Shown here one piece after another: positions 32,384-41,586 of a DNA stretch of 64,000 nucleotides. Below the pieces are notes generated by a model. That model was given only the letters and a program-made list of their open reading frames with translations. It searched no databases and was not told the DNA's origin. The translations under genes were made by a program, and so were the position numbers. The DNA comes from Ornithinimicrobium faecis. Its GTDB lineage: Bacteria; Actinomycetota; Actinomycetes; Actinomycetales; Dermatophilaceae. Location: contig NZ_CP099489.1 of assembly GCF_023923225.1 (NCBI RefSeq), positions 1,984,001 to 2,048,000 of the forward strand. Direction: 5' to 3'. The first letter of the stretch is position 1. Each line of letters begins with the position of its first letter.

Positions 32384-32890
32384 TCAGTCGGTGCCGGTGT
32401 CTGCGGCGTACAAGACCGTGAACTCCTCGAGGATCACCGGCAGGTCGTCGGTCACCGGGGCACCGTCGGCGGAGCGCTCGAAGAAGCGGCGGTGCACGTC
32501 GCGCCAGTGCTCCACGCTCAGGTCGCCCTCACCCTCTGCTGCGGCGTGCGCGGCATCGACCTCACCGAACGGCACGGTGCGCACGGCCGTGGTCTGGATC
32601 AGGGCCCGCGGGTGTCCCTGACCGTCGGTGATGATCGACAGGTCGCCCTCCTCCGGCTCGCGCTCCTCGCTGTCGGCATAGTCGCGTTGGGCCGACGAGG
32701 TGGCGGTCTTGGTGCCCTCGAGCACCAGGGACAGCAGCTCGTCGGCGTCGTCCGGGCCCGCGCCAAAGGACCAGGCCGGGGGAGCCAGCGACTCGCGGGC
32801 GTTGACGCCCAGATAACCGGGCACCCGGTTCACCTTGGCGCGGACTCGGGCGTCCTCCCAGAAGGACTGGATCGGGTCGTCGGTGCTCAT
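32384..32890 (-). CDS. ASCH-domain protein
   Basis: A 168-aa protein with the ASCH fold, a PUA-like beta-barrel thought to bind RNA or nucleotides. Features include WSFGAGPDDADEL near residue 40, the LEGTKTATSS segment equivalent to the family's basic GxKxxT motif, and a C-terminal HWRDVHRRFFE motif. ATG 32890 is preferred to the upstream in-frame start at 32917 because it has GAGAGG in front and fits family length. A TAGGGT box lies about 45 bp upstream. Function in bacteria is poorly known. Confidence 0.85.
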   Translation of the reverse strand: MSTDDPIQSFWEDARVRAKVNRVPGYLGVNARESLAPPAWSFGAGPDDADELLSLVLEGTKTATSSAQRDYADSEEREPEEGDLSIITDGQGHPRALIQTTAVRTVPFGEVDAAHAAAEGEGDLSVEHWRDVHRRFFERSADGAPVTDDLPVILEEFTVLYAADTGTD

Positions 32891-32934
32891 CACGGCCTCT
32901 CGCTCGGGGTGAGCCAAACCCTAGCGGTCGGTGG

Positions 32935-33315
32935 TCAGCCCTGCTCGCGACCGGCCCCGTCGGCGCGGCCGGGGGCATCGCGCAGCGCGTCGCTGAGCGC
33001 GAGGTGCCGGGCCAGCACGGTGTTCTGCTGCTCGAGGTGGCGCATCCGGCGATAGCTCGCGGCGACATAACCGAGGAAGGTGATGGTCAGGCCATAGAGC
33101 AGCAGGTCCGCGCCTCGACCGACACCGACCCAGCCGGCGACCGTGGTCAGCGTCGGTGGGAACAGGATGGCCATGGCCGCCAGCAGGACGAAGCCGACGA
33201 GCAGCAGCCGCCGCACGGCCTGGTGGCGGGCACCGGCGGTGGAGCGGGTGAGCAGCACCGTGACGCCGACAATCCCGACCAGCAGGATGACCTTGATCAG
33301 TGGTTGGTCCAGCAT
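32935..33315 (-). CDS. DUF2304 membrane protein next to a glycosyltransferase
   Basis: A 126-aa membrane protein with three hydrophobic helices (IKVILLVGIVGVTVLL; LLLVGFVLLAAMAILF; DLLLYGLTITFLGYVA) followed by a coiled, charged tail (RRMRHLEQQNTVLARHLALS). The YxxxRxLEQQ-type pattern is typical of DUF2304. It directly follows a family-2 glycosyltransferase with 10 bp between; this pairing is common in polyprenyl-phosphate sugar transfer systems and suggests a helper for lipid-linked glycan assembly. Confidence 0.85.
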   Translation of the reverse strand: MLDQPLIKVILLVGIVGVTVLLTRSTAGARHQAVRRLLLVGFVLLAAMAILFPPTLTTVAGWVGVGRGADLLLYGLTITFLGYVAASYRRMRHLEQQNTVLARHLALSDALRDAPGRADGAGREQG

Positions 33316-33325
33316 GGCTGCGCCC

Positions 33326-34021
33326 TCACTTGACGATCGTGTCGATCAGGATGTTGATGGAGTTCATCAACGACTGCCCCTTGGAGCGGGAATAGTCGGT
33401 GTAGACGATCAGCACCGGGTGCTCCGTCCACGACAGCTTGGTGCGCGAGAGCTGCAGCACGATCTCGGTGGCGTGGGCCATCCGGTTCTGCTCCAGGTGC
33501 AGGCCCGCCGCGGCGTCCCGGCGAATGACCCGGAGCCCGTTGTGGGCGTCGGACAGGCGCAGCCCCGTCTGCATGTTGGTGATCCAGACCGCGCCCTTGA
33601 GGACGATCCGGCGCAGGAAGCCGGGTTTGGTGCGCCCGTCGAGGAACCGGGAGCCGAAGACGATGGCCACATCCTCCTCCCGCGCGCGCTCGATCATGGC
33701 GACGGCATCCTCGACCCGGTGCTGACCGTCGGCGTCGAAGGTCACGACATAGGTCGCGTTGGTGGCGCGCAGCACATAGTCGATCCCGGTCTGCAGGGCG
33801 GCACCCTGACCCAGGTTGAACGGATGGGTCACCACGACCGCGCCAGCATCGCGCGCCGCCTGCCCCGAGCCGTCCGCGGAGTTGTCGTCGACACAGACGA
33901 TGTTCGGGAAGGTCTCCCGAGCGCCAGCGATCACGTCAGTGATCACGGTGGCCTCGTTGAAGAGCGGGATCACGAGCCACGCATCCTGGATCGGACCGGC
34001 GTCCGGTGGCGTTAGGCTCAT
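33326..34021 (-). CDS. Family-2 glycosyltransferase, dolichol-phosphate-mannose-synthase-like
   Basis: A 231-aa GT-A enzyme. WLVIPLFNEATVI at the N terminus, CVDDNSADGSG near residue 45, and the metal-binding VTFDADGQH near residue 95 are typical of polyprenyl-phosphate glycosyltransferases. No membrane helices are evident, so the following DUF2304 protein may provide the membrane anchor. ATG 34021 lies 6 nt after GACAAT, fitting a leaderless transcript; the longer open frame lacks support. It is divergent from the acetyltransferase at 34068. Confidence 0.88.
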   Translation of the reverse strand: MSLTPPDAGPIQDAWLVIPLFNEATVITDVIAGARETFPNIVCVDDNSADGSGQAARDAGAVVVTHPFNLGQGAALQTGIDYVLRATNATYVVTFDADGQHRVEDAVAMIERAREEDVAIVFGSRFLDGRTKPGFLRRIVLKGAVWITNMQTGLRLSDAHNGLRVIRRDAAAGLHLEQNRMAHATEIVLQLSRTKLSWTEHPVLIVYTDYSRSKGQSLMNSINILIDTIVK

Positions 34022-34027
34022 GGCTGC

Positions 34028-34033
34028 ATTGTC
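34028..34033 (-). promoter_or_regulatory. -10 box of a likely leaderless transcript (family-2 glycosyltransferase)
   Basis: GACAAT on the minus strand, 6 nt before ATG 34021. Confidence 0.4.
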
Positions 34034-34067
34034 TCCCACACCCGCTTCAAGACCCTGGAGGACACCG

Positions 34068-34664
34068 GTGGCGACACGCATCGCAGACACCGCCGACGTG
34101 GCGGATGGCGCCACGATCGGCGACGGCAGCTCGGTGTGGCACCTGGCCCAGGTGCGCGAGGAGGCAGTCCTGGGGGAGGGCTGCATCATCGGTCGCGGTG
34201 CCTACATCGGCACCGGGGTGCGACTCGGCGACCACTGCAAGGTCCAGAACTACGCCCTCGTCTATGAGCCGGCCGTGCTGGCTGACGGGGTCTTCATCGG
34301 ACCAGCGGTCGTGCTGACCAACGACACCTTCCCGCGGGCGATCAACGCCGACGGCAGCCTCAAGAGCGCCGACGACTGGGAGGCGGTCGGGGTCACCATC
34401 GAGCGCGGGGCCTCGGTCGGGGCCCGGGCCGTGTGCGTCGCACCGGTGACCATCGGGGCCTGGGCGACCGTCGCGGCCGGCGCCGTCGTCACCAAGGACG
34501 TGCCCGACCACGCCCTGGTCGCCGGTGTCCCGGCGCGTCGCATCGGCTGGGTGGGGGAGTCTGGTCGCCCACTGAGCGACGATGGAGACGGACGCTGGAC
34601 GTGCCCGGTGACCGGCACGGCATACGAGCAGACACAGGACACCCTGCGGAAGGTAGTGAAATGA
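34068..34664 (+). CDS. wbpD: Hexapeptide N-acetyltransferase, WbpD-like
   Basis: A 198-aa left-handed beta-helix acyltransferase. Repeats such as TIGDGSSVW, VLGEGCIIGRGAYIGTG and VTIGAWATVAAGAVVTKDV run through residues 10-145, and the C terminus has a WTCPVTGTAYE segment typical of WbpD/WlbB enzymes. Those acetylate UDP-2-acetamido-3-amino-2,3-dideoxy-glucuronate. GTG 34068 has TGGAGG 7 nt upstream. The next two genes encode the matching aminotransferase and dehydrogenase, which supports the assignment. Confidence 0.82.
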   Translation: MATRIADTADVADGATIGDGSSVWHLAQVREEAVLGEGCIIGRGAYIGTGVRLGDHCKVQNYALVYEPAVLADGVFIGPAVVLTNDTFPRAINADGSLKSADDWEAVGVTIERGASVGARAVCVAPVTIGAWATVAAGAVVTKDVPDHALVAGVPARRIGWVGESGRPLSDDGDGRWTCPVTGTAYEQTQDTLRKVVK

Positions 34665-35785
34665 GCGAACTGGCCATGATCCCGGCGGCTAAGCCGATCA
34701 TCGGGGACGAGGAGCGCGAGGCCGTCGACCGTGTCATGCGGTCGGGGATGGTGGCGCAGGGCCCGGAGGTCGCGGCCTTCGAGCAGGAGTTTGCTGACCA
34801 GTTGGTGGGCGGGCGCACCTGTGTCGCAGTCAACTCGGGCACCTCGGGGCTCCACCTCGGGCTGTTGGCAGCGGGCGTCGGGCCGGGTGATGAGGTCATC
34901 GTGCCGTCGTTCACCTTTGCCGCGACGGCCAACTCGGTCGCGCTGACCGGTGCGACCCCGGTGTTCGCCGACATCGAGCGCGACACGTTCAACCTCGCGG
35001 CGGAGAGTGTGCGGGCGGCGATCACCGACAACACCGCCGCGATCATGCCGGTCCACCTGTATGGCCACCCGGCCGACATGACCGCGTTGCGCGAGGTTGC
35101 CGACGAGGCGGGCGTGCAGGTTTTCGAGGACGCGGCTCAGGCGCACGGCGCGCAGTATGCCGGGGCACCGGTCGGCAGTTTCGGCACCTTTGCGATGTTC
35201 AGCCTGTATCCGACGAAGAACATGACCTCCGGTGAGGGCGGCATGGTCTCGTGTGAGGACGAGGAGATGGCTCGCGGGATCCGGCTGCTGCGCAACCAGG
35301 GCATGGAGGCGCAGTACGCCAACGAGATCGTGGGCCTGAACAACCGGATGACCGACATCCACGCCGCGATCGGGCGGGTGCAGTTGACCAAGGTCGGGGC
35401 CTGGACGGCCAAGCGGCAGGAGAACGCGGCCTGGTTGGACGCGAACCTCAACGGCATTGCGGGGGTCGTGGTGCCGCCGGTGCGCGAGGGCTGCACGCAC
35501 GTCTATCACCAATACACGATCCGTCTCGATGGTGTGTCCGGCCAGGAGCGGGACCGGGTCGTTGCCGCGCTGCGCGAGGAGCACAAGGTCGGGTGCGGGG
35601 TCTATTACCCCACACCGAACCACGAGTTGGTCTCGCTGCACCGGTTTGCGCCGGAGCACGAGCTGCCGGAGACCGCGCGGGCCGCTGCTGAGGTGATCAG
35701 CCTGCCGGTGCACCCCTCACTGTCCCAGGACGACCTGGACCGGATCGCTGCGGCCCTGACCGCCGTCGTGACGGCAGGTGCCTGA
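34661..35785 (+). CDS. wbpE: DegT/DnrJ/EryC1 sugar aminotransferase, WbpE-like
   Basis: A 374-aa PLP-dependent enzyme. VNSGTSGLHLGL (about residues 57-68), the EDAAQAHGA motif and the PLP lysine in SLYPTKNMTSGEGG are all present. Family enzymes transfer an amino group to keto-sugar nucleotides. Between WbpD-like and WbpB-like genes it most likely makes the 3-amino sugar from UDP-3-keto-GlcNAcA. ATGA overlap with the upstream gene; the stop overlaps the next start (TGATG). Confidence 0.87.
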   Translation: MSELAMIPAAKPIIGDEEREAVDRVMRSGMVAQGPEVAAFEQEFADQLVGGRTCVAVNSGTSGLHLGLLAAGVGPGDEVIVPSFTFAATANSVALTGATPVFADIERDTFNLAAESVRAAITDNTAAIMPVHLYGHPADMTALREVADEAGVQVFEDAAQAHGAQYAGAPVGSFGTFAMFSLYPTKNMTSGEGGMVSCEDEEMARGIRLLRNQGMEAQYANEIVGLNNRMTDIHAAIGRVQLTKVGAWTAKRQENAAWLDANLNGIAGVVVPPVREGCTHVYHQYTIRLDGVSGQERDRVVAALREEHKVGCGVYYPTPNHELVSLHRFAPEHELPETARAAAEVISLPVHPSLSQDDLDRIAAALTAVVTAGA

Positions 35786-36819
35786 TGACTGACCAGAGGC
35801 AGGGGCAGTCCGGGGCAGCCGCGCTGCCCGAGGGCAAGACGATCCGGATGGGCCTGATCGGGCTCGGTGCGATGGGCCGGCACCACGCCCGGGTGATCCG
35901 TGAGGTCGAGGGCATGGAGCTGGTGGCGGTGGCCGATGCCCAGGGTGACAAGCACGGTGTCGCCGGGGGCCTGGAGGTCCAGCCGGACGTCGAGTCGCTG
36001 ATCGCCCAGGGCATTGATGCGGCGATGGTGGCCGTGCCGACCTATCTGCACGAGCCGGTGGGGCTGGCGCTGGCCCAGGCCGGGGTGCACGCGATGATCG
36101 AGAAGCCGATCGCCGCGACCTACGAGGAGGGCGAGCGGGTCGCCGCCGCGTTCGAGGCCGCCGGGTTGGTCGGTTGTGTGGGCTATGTCGAACGGTGCAA
36201 CCCGGCCCTGCTGGAGATGCGGCACCGGATCGAGGCCGGTGAGCTGGGCAACGTCTATCAGATCACCACCTCGCGGCAGGGTCCTTTCCCGGCCCGGATC
36301 GCTGACGTCGGCGTGGTCAAGGACCTGGCCACGCACGATGTCGACCTGACGTCCTGGATCGCTCAGTCGCCCTATTCGCTGATCAGCGCGCAGGTGACCC
36401 ACCGCTCCGGGCGCGAGCACGAGGACATGGTCGTCGCGTCCGGCCGGTTGCAGAACGGCACCATCGTCAACCACATCGTCAACTGGCTCTCGCCGCTGAA
36501 GGTCCGCGAGACCGTCGCGACCGGTGAGAAGGGCTCCTTCATCGCCAACACCCTCTCCGGCGACCTGACCTTCGTGGCCAACGGTGACGTGCGCTCCGAC
36601 TGGGACCGCGTCACGGTCTTCCGGGGCGTCTCCGAGGGAGACTCGATCCGTTATGCGATCGCCAAGCGTGAGCCGTTGCGGGTGGAGCAGGAGAACTTCC
36701 GGGACCGCCTGTGGGGCAAGGAGTCCGAGTCGGTCAGCATGGCCGAGGGCGTGCACGCCCTGAAGGTCGTTGAGGCGGTGCTCGAGTCCGCGAGCACGGG
36801 CACCACCATCACCCTGTGA
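35785..36819 (+). CDS. wbpB: Gfo/Idh/MocA dehydrogenase, WbpB-like
   Basis: A 344-aa NAD-dependent dehydrogenase. The Rossmann loop GLIGLGAMGRHHAR starts near residue 23, the EKPIAAT active-site motif is near 107, and VGYVERCNPA plus KDLATHDVDL match sugar-nucleotide oxidoreductases. It would oxidise C3 of UDP-GlcNAcA before transamination by the preceding gene product. The final residues run into the start of the glycosyltransferase gene (GTGA). Confidence 0.85.
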   Translation: MTDQRQGQSGAAALPEGKTIRMGLIGLGAMGRHHARVIREVEGMELVAVADAQGDKHGVAGGLEVQPDVESLIAQGIDAAMVAVPTYLHEPVGLALAQAGVHAMIEKPIAATYEEGERVAAAFEAAGLVGCVGYVERCNPALLEMRHRIEAGELGNVYQITTSRQGPFPARIADVGVVKDLATHDVDLTSWIAQSPYSLISAQVTHRSGREHEDMVVASGRLQNGTIVNHIVNWLSPLKVRETVATGEKGSFIANTLSGDLTFVANGDVRSDWDRVTVFRGVSEGDSIRYAIAKREPLRVEQENFRDRLWGKESESVSMAEGVHALKVVEAVLESASTGTTITL

Positions 36820-38030
36820 CCGCCCGCGAGCACATCACCCGGCGTGCCCGCCATGTCGTGCTCACCACCCGGATCTTCGCCCCGGAGGCTGCTGCCGCGA
36901 CGTTCCGGCTGACGGAGGTCGTCCGGGCTCTGGTCGACCGCGGGGCGCAGGTGCGCGTGCTGACCAGCGCCCCGCCACCAGGTCAGCGTGCGAGTGACGC
37001 GACCGATGTCCCGGGTGCGCAGGTGCGCCGGGCGCCCGTCCTGCGCGATGCGGGCGGCTACGTGCGCGGCTACCTGCAGTACATGTCGTTTGACCTGCCC
37101 CTGGCCCTGCGGTTGCTGGTGACCCCGCGCCCGGACGTCGTCCTGGTGGAGCCACCCCCCACCACCGGAGCCGTGGTGCGCGTGGTCACCGGCCTGCGCT
37201 CCCTGACTGGGCGCCGGGTGCCCTATGTCTATTACGCCGCCGACGTGTGGTCTGACGCGTCGGAGTCGGTGGGCGCCCCTGTTGCCGTCGTGGGCATCCT
37301 GCGCTGGGTCGAGCGGTTCGCGCTGCGCGGCGCACAGGGTGTGCTCGCGGTGTCCGACGGTGTGGCGGAGCGGGTGCGTGGGTTGGGGGCTGACCCGGTC
37401 ACGGTGGTGCGCAACGGGATTGACACCACGCTGTTCACTCCGCAGGGCCAGGTTCCGGAGGACGCGCCCAACGCCCCCTTCCTCGTCTATGCCGGCACGG
37501 CCTCGGAGTGGCAGGGCGCCGAGATCTTCGCCGAGGCGATGCCTGAGGTGCTCGAGCGCGTGCCGGGTGCTCGGCTGGTCTTCCTGGGCCAGGGGAGCTC
37601 CTGGCCGGCCCTGCAGCGGATCGCTGCGGACCTGCCACCGGGGACCATTGAGCTGCGCCCCCTCGTCCCTGCGGTGGAGGCTGCCGCCTGGCAGCGCGCC
37701 GCGGCTGGGGCGCTGGTCTCCATCAAGCCCGGCCTGGGCTATGACTTTGCCTATCCGACCAAGGTGCTGGCCGCTCTGGCCTGCGGGACGCCGGTCGTCT
37801 ATGCCGGGCCGGGACCCGCTGCGGCGGACCTGACCGACCACGACCTGGGGGAGGCCGTGGGCTATGCCGTGGCTCCCGTGGCCGAGGCGATGGTCTCGGT
37901 TTTGCGTGCCCATCCACTGCCCCAGGCCGAGCGGGAGCGACGCGCAGATTGGGTGCGAGAGCACCGATCCCTTGCGCAAACAGGGCAGGAGGCGGCAGAC
38001 TCGGTGCTCTTGACGGTGGGAACGTCCTAG
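36816..38030 (+). CDS. Family-4 glycosyltransferase
   Basis: A 404-aa GT-B glycosyltransferase. The N-terminal domain begins TTRIFAPEAAAATFRLTEVV (core IFAPEAAAATFR), like WbuB-type enzymes. The C-terminal domain has YAGTASEWQG and the nucleotide-binding GLGYDFAYPTKVLAALACGTP region. GTG 36816 overlaps the wbpB stop. It probably adds the modified uronic acid or its acceptor sugar during surface glycan assembly. It ends the 34.1-38.0 kb operon. Confidence 0.85.
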   Translation: MTAREHITRRARHVVLTTRIFAPEAAAATFRLTEVVRALVDRGAQVRVLTSAPPPGQRASDATDVPGAQVRRAPVLRDAGGYVRGYLQYMSFDLPLALRLLVTPRPDVVLVEPPPTTGAVVRVVTGLRSLTGRRVPYVYYAADVWSDASESVGAPVAVVGILRWVERFALRGAQGVLAVSDGVAERVRGLGADPVTVVRNGIDTTLFTPQGQVPEDAPNAPFLVYAGTASEWQGAEIFAEAMPEVLERVPGARLVFLGQGSSWPALQRIAADLPPGTIELRPLVPAVEAAAWQRAAAGALVSIKPGLGYDFAYPTKVLAALACGTPVVYAGPGPAAADLTDHDLGEAVGYAVAPVAEAMVSVLRAHPLPQAERERRADWVREHRSLAQTGQEAADSVLLTVGTS

Positions 38031-38211
38031 GGGGCGGGGTGCAGCACGCGGGTTGGCTGACCCCCCGATGGTCAATCGCTTGCCGTCAGGTCAACCAACT
38101 GACACCTGTTGTCCAGACACGGGGTGGGTGCACGTCACTCGCTCCTAGTGGACTGGCAGGCGTCCCGGTGCACAGCACCGGATCACCCATATCTGACCCG
38201 GAGGTCACACG

Positions 38212-39177
38212 ATGAAGCTTGTTTCCACCCTGCTCACCGGCGGTCTGGTCGTCGGCAGCCTGCTCGCCGTCACCGCCCCGTCCCAGGCCGCGCTCACCAC
38301 CACCTGCGTCGGCGAAGCAGGGGCCGTCACCGTCCCCGGCGATCTCGTCGTCCCCAAGGACAAGAGCTGCACCCTGGACGGCACGGTGATCCAGGGCAAT
38401 GTGCGCGTCCAGGCCGGCGCCGACCTCGTGATCGGCTCGGGCACCATCGAGGGCAACCTCGTGACACAGGCCGACGGTTTCGTTGACGCCACGCAGACCT
38501 CGATCGGTGGCAACGTCACCAGCCGCGGCAGCTATGGAGTCTTCCTGACCGAGTCCACCGTGGCCGGCAACTACAACAGCCCGGCCAACGCCGCCCGTGG
38601 GGGCTTCCTGCTGGCCGACCAGAGCCAGCTGGACGGACGGGTGACCGATCGGTCCGGCAGCATCCTGCTGGTGTCCTCCACCGTCGCCAAGAACGTGCTC
38701 ACCGACGGCAACGTGGCCACCGACCTCGACGACAGCGTCATCTCCGGTGCCCTGACCGTCAGCGGTTCGGAGGAGGGTGCCCTCCTCTGCGACAGCGAGA
38801 TCGACGGCGCAGCCACCTACGACGCCAACGGAGCGCCCGTGCAGATCGGTGGCGACACGCCCTGGGGCACCTGCGTGGGGGCCACCTACTTCGGCGGCGA
38901 CCTGACGGTCAACAACACGACCGGTGGTGTCCACCTGACCGAGTCGATCATCCGCGGCGACCTGGCCGGCGAGGGCAACGACCCGGCCCCGGTCGGCTCG
39001 GACAACCGCGTCCGCGGCGAGATCTCCGGACAGTTCGCCGACCTGCAGGAGCCGAACCGGTTCGGCGCCCGCTCGGTCCCGGGCGAGGACCGCATCGCCG
39101 AGGCACGCGCGGCCGCGGAGGAGCGCACCGAGGTGGCTGAGCTCGAGGCCGAGAAGGCTGGCCCCGCCAACCTCTGA
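38212..39177 (+). CDS. Secreted protein with repeated beta-helix-like segments
   Basis: A 321-aa exported protein with signal peptide (LLTGGLVVGSLLAV, cleavage near SQAA). The mature region has repeats of the form G-[NA]-[VL]-x-[VT]-x-x-G with 18-25 residue spacing (for instance TVIQGNVRVQAGADL, TIEGNLVTQADG, TSIGGNVTSRGS), suggesting a right-handed beta-helix or polymer-forming adhesin. Four mature cysteines are present. The C terminus is a charged helix rich in Glu and Ala. Role unknown. The 181-bp upstream gap holds an imperfect inverted repeat (38051-38062 with 38089-38099) that may be an operator. Confidence 0.65.
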   Translation: MKLVSTLLTGGLVVGSLLAVTAPSQAALTTTCVGEAGAVTVPGDLVVPKDKSCTLDGTVIQGNVRVQAGADLVIGSGTIEGNLVTQADGFVDATQTSIGGNVTSRGSYGVFLTESTVAGNYNSPANAARGGFLLADQSQLDGRVTDRSGSILLVSSTVAKNVLTDGNVATDLDDSVISGALTVSGSEEGALLCDSEIDGAATYDANGAPVQIGGDTPWGTCVGATYFGGDLTVNNTTGGVHLTESIIRGDLAGEGNDPAPVGSDNRVRGEISGQFADLQEPNRFGARSVPGEDRIAEARAAAEERTEVAELEAEKAGPANL

Positions 39178-39217
39178 TCCACCAACGGCGGGCCACACGC
39201 AGGCCCGGGACACACAG

Positions 39218-39251
39218 AACGGCCCCCGGCGCGCACTCGCCGGGGGCCGTT
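39218..39251. terminator. Strong bidirectional intrinsic terminator
   Basis: A perfect 14-bp stem (39218-39231 with 39238-39251) with a 6-nt loop, GC-rich with AA at its start and TT at its end, between the convergent genes ending at 39177 and 39292. It probably serves both. Confidence 0.85.
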
Positions 39252-39291
39252 TCGTGACCTCGCCAGGATCGGCGGGGACGAGGTCGAAGCG

Positions 39292-40641
39292 TCAGCGGAT
39301 CGGGCGCCCGCTCTCATCCACCGTGACGACCCGCTTGGTGCCGTTGGCCCGCTTGGTCAGCTCAAACCCGTCGAAGTAGGCGCCGTCGGCGGTGCGGGCC
39401 TGGTAGCTGATGGTGTCGTCAGAGACGTCGATCAGCTGATAGAGCTGCTGGAACTCGGTGGCAGTTGTCCACTCCGCACCGTTGTCCCACCAGTTCCAGC
39501 CGTCGCTGAGGGCATACATCTTCGGGCCGGAGACAGACACCACAAAGACCGTGCCCTCGTGGATGTTCGAGCGACCCAAGCGGTCGTTCTGCAGGTTGCC
39601 GCGGGCATAGGAGTGGTCGTGACCCTGCAGGACCAGGTCCACGTCGTGCTTCTCGATGATCGGCAGGAAGTTCTCCCGGGCGCGCACGTTGTCGCGCGAC
39701 CCCGTCGTGGCGAACACCGGGTGGTGGAAGGTGAGGACGCTCCACGTGTGCGGGTTCTCCTCGAGCACCTGGTCAAGCCACTCCGCCTGGATGGCCATGT
39801 CCTCGTCGTTGTTGAGGTTGGTGTTCAGGCTGATGAACCGCACACCCTTGTAATCGACGTAGTAGACCGTCTCGGGCGCCTTCTGTGCCAACTCCTCCGG
39901 GCCGTTGTCCGGGAAGTCGAACTGCTTGTCCCAGTACGGTGCGAGGTTGCCCCCGCCGTACTCGTGGTTGCCCGGCGTGGCCAGCTGCGTCACGGTGCCG
40001 TCGATCCAGCCAGCGGCGTGGAACCACTCACCCCACTCGCTGTCGGCGGTGGACGTGTTCACCAGGTCGCCGGCGTGCAGGATGACCTCGGCCGCGGGGC
40101 GGTCCCGGAAGGCCTTGCGGAACACCCGCGAGACGTGCTCCTTGAGGTCGTTCTGGGCGTCGCCGTAGTAGATGAAGCTGAAGTCCTCCGCCTCCGTCGT
40201 GGCGGTGGTGAACTCCTGCCACTCGCTCCAGTTCTCGCCGTCACCCACCCGGTAGAGGTAGGAAGCATCAGGCTCCAGGCCCTCGAAGGTGGCCGTGTGA
40301 AAACTGACGGGATAGCCGAGGTCGGCCTGGACCGGCGCATGGCTCTGTGCGGCCACATCGGTGGCGTTGTCCTTGAACGACGGACCGGAGCCCATCGGTG
40401 CGATCTGGGCGATCGGTGACTCGACGGTGGAGTCGGTCCGCCAGGAGACGGCCTGGGACGTCGCGGTGTCTGTCGTCGGGGTGAGGACGATCCGGTCGGG
40501 CACTGGGGTGGGGGCCCACTGCTCGGCAGCTGGGTATTTCTCTGCGGCAAGGGGATTGATGGTGTAGGCGGCACCAGCCAACCCGACGCACAGGGTTGAG
40601 GCGACGGCGATGGAGAGGAACCTGGTGGAGCGTGAGGACAC
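39292..40641 (-). CDS. Secreted purple-acid-phosphatase-like metallophosphoesterase
   Basis: A 449-aa exported enzyme. GTG 40641, 7 nt after GAAAGGGG, opens a signal peptide (FLSIAVASTLCVGLAGAAYT core). An N-terminal fibronectin-type domain (about residues 45-145) precedes the calcineurin-like catalytic domain with all metal motifs: YGDAQ, HAGDLV, PGNHEYG, LTFHHPVF and LQGHDHSYAR. Such enzymes hydrolyse phosphomonoesters at a di-metal centre outside the cell. Downstream is the shared terminator at 39218-39251. Confidence 0.9.
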   Translation of the reverse strand: MSSRSTRFLSIAVASTLCVGLAGAAYTINPLAAEKYPAAEQWAPTPVPDRIVLTPTTDTATSQAVSWRTDSTVESPIAQIAPMGSGPSFKDNATDVAAQSHAPVQADLGYPVSFHTATFEGLEPDASYLYRVGDGENWSEWQEFTTATTEAEDFSFIYYGDAQNDLKEHVSRVFRKAFRDRPAAEVILHAGDLVNTSTADSEWGEWFHAAGWIDGTVTQLATPGNHEYGGGNLAPYWDKQFDFPDNGPEELAQKAPETVYYVDYKGVRFISLNTNLNNDEDMAIQAEWLDQVLEENPHTWSVLTFHHPVFATTGSRDNVRARENFLPIIEKHDVDLVLQGHDHSYARGNLQNDRLGRSNIHEGTVFVVSVSGPKMYALSDGWNWWDNGAEWTTATEFQQLYQLIDVSDDTISYQARTADGAYFDGFELTKRANGTKRVVTVDESGRPIR

Positions 40642-40953
40642 GGTTGTGCCCCTTTCTTCGATCGAGAGCGGGAGTCGGTCGTGAAATGGGTGCTGGTCGT
40701 GAAAAGGTCCGCAGGCGATGGCCTGCACAGCCAGCCTCGCGACAGCTGACGACCTCCCGACGATCACCAAATGTGCTGCAGGTGAACGGATCACCAGCAG
40801 CGCGGCAGGAAATGCCCAGGAATCAGAATGTTCTCCAGGACGACCCCGGGGGTTCAGCGGCTGCACACGCCGCGGGCACCGACGCGGCGTGCCATGGCTC
40901 TCGAAAGCCACGTCCGCAGCCTTCACCACCACGCCCCTCGGGAGTCGTCACAC
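40642..40953. other. Divergent intergenic region with a possible regulatory hairpin
   Basis: This 312-bp gap between the phosphatase and the metal-transport pair contains one clear inverted repeat, CACGCCGC (40866-40873) with GCGGCGTG (40884-40891), loop 10 nt, about 65 bp upstream of ATG 40954. It could be a metal-regulator operator or an RNA hairpin. I see no further gene. Confidence 0.4.
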
Positions 40954-41586
40954 ATGCCCCTCACCTCCCGTGCCCCGGCCATCGCCCTGGCCGCCGTGGC
41001 AGCCCTCGGTGTCGGAGGTGCAGCCGCCAGCGCCCACCCGTTCGGTCCACCACTGACCGCGACCCTGACGGCGGAGGGCACGACCGTCGAGGTCGTGTGG
41101 TCCGGCGCGGAGGACGACTGGATGGCGCTGGGGGAGTGGACGGGTGCCTTCGCGGCGGCCGGAGAGGAATCGCGCACCGGCACACAGATCCTGATGGAGT
41201 CCCCGGAGGTGCGGGACTATCTGCTGGACAACATCGCGGTCACACAACAGGGCCAGGACTGCGCGGGGACCTGGGAGGGAATCGAGGACCTGCTCGACAC
41301 CGGTGCGAGGCTGCACTTCGACTGCCCGACACCGGTGACGACCGTGGATGTCAGGGTCACTGCCCTCACCGACATCAACGAGGCCTACCGGACCGTGGTG
41401 ACCGCCGGTGGGCAGCAGACCCTGTTCACCGCCACGGATCCACACCATGCCCTGGACATCACGCAGACCGCAGGAGACGCGGACCGGGCTCCCGTCCTGA
41501 TGCTGTCCTCTGCGGGGGTCGCGGTGCTGGCCGTCGGGGCAGCGTGGGCGTTCACAGCACGGCGACGCACCAGGAGTGCCGCATGA
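40954..41586 (+). CDS. Secreted, membrane-tethered protein coupled to a metal transporter
   Basis: A 210-aa exported protein. The signal peptide (IALAAVAALGVGGAAASA) is followed by a mature N terminus starting HPFGPP, reminiscent of the His-Pro start of DUF1007-type proteins that accompany NicO/RcnA transporters. Two cysteines (QDCAGTW and HFDCPT) may form a disulfide. A C-terminal helix (VLMLSSAGVAVLAVGAAWAF) with basic tail anchors it. The stop overlaps the transporter ATG, so the two work together, possibly in extracellular metal binding. The family link is tentative. Confidence 0.65.
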   Translation: MPLTSRAPAIALAAVAALGVGGAAASAHPFGPPLTATLTAEGTTVEVVWSGAEDDWMALGEWTGAFAAAGEESRTGTQILMESPEVRDYLLDNIAVTQQGQDCAGTWEGIEDLLDTGARLHFDCPTPVTTVDVRVTALTDINEAYRTVVTAGGQQTLFTATDPHHALDITQTAGDADRAPVLMLSSAGVAVLAVGAAWAFTARRRTRSAA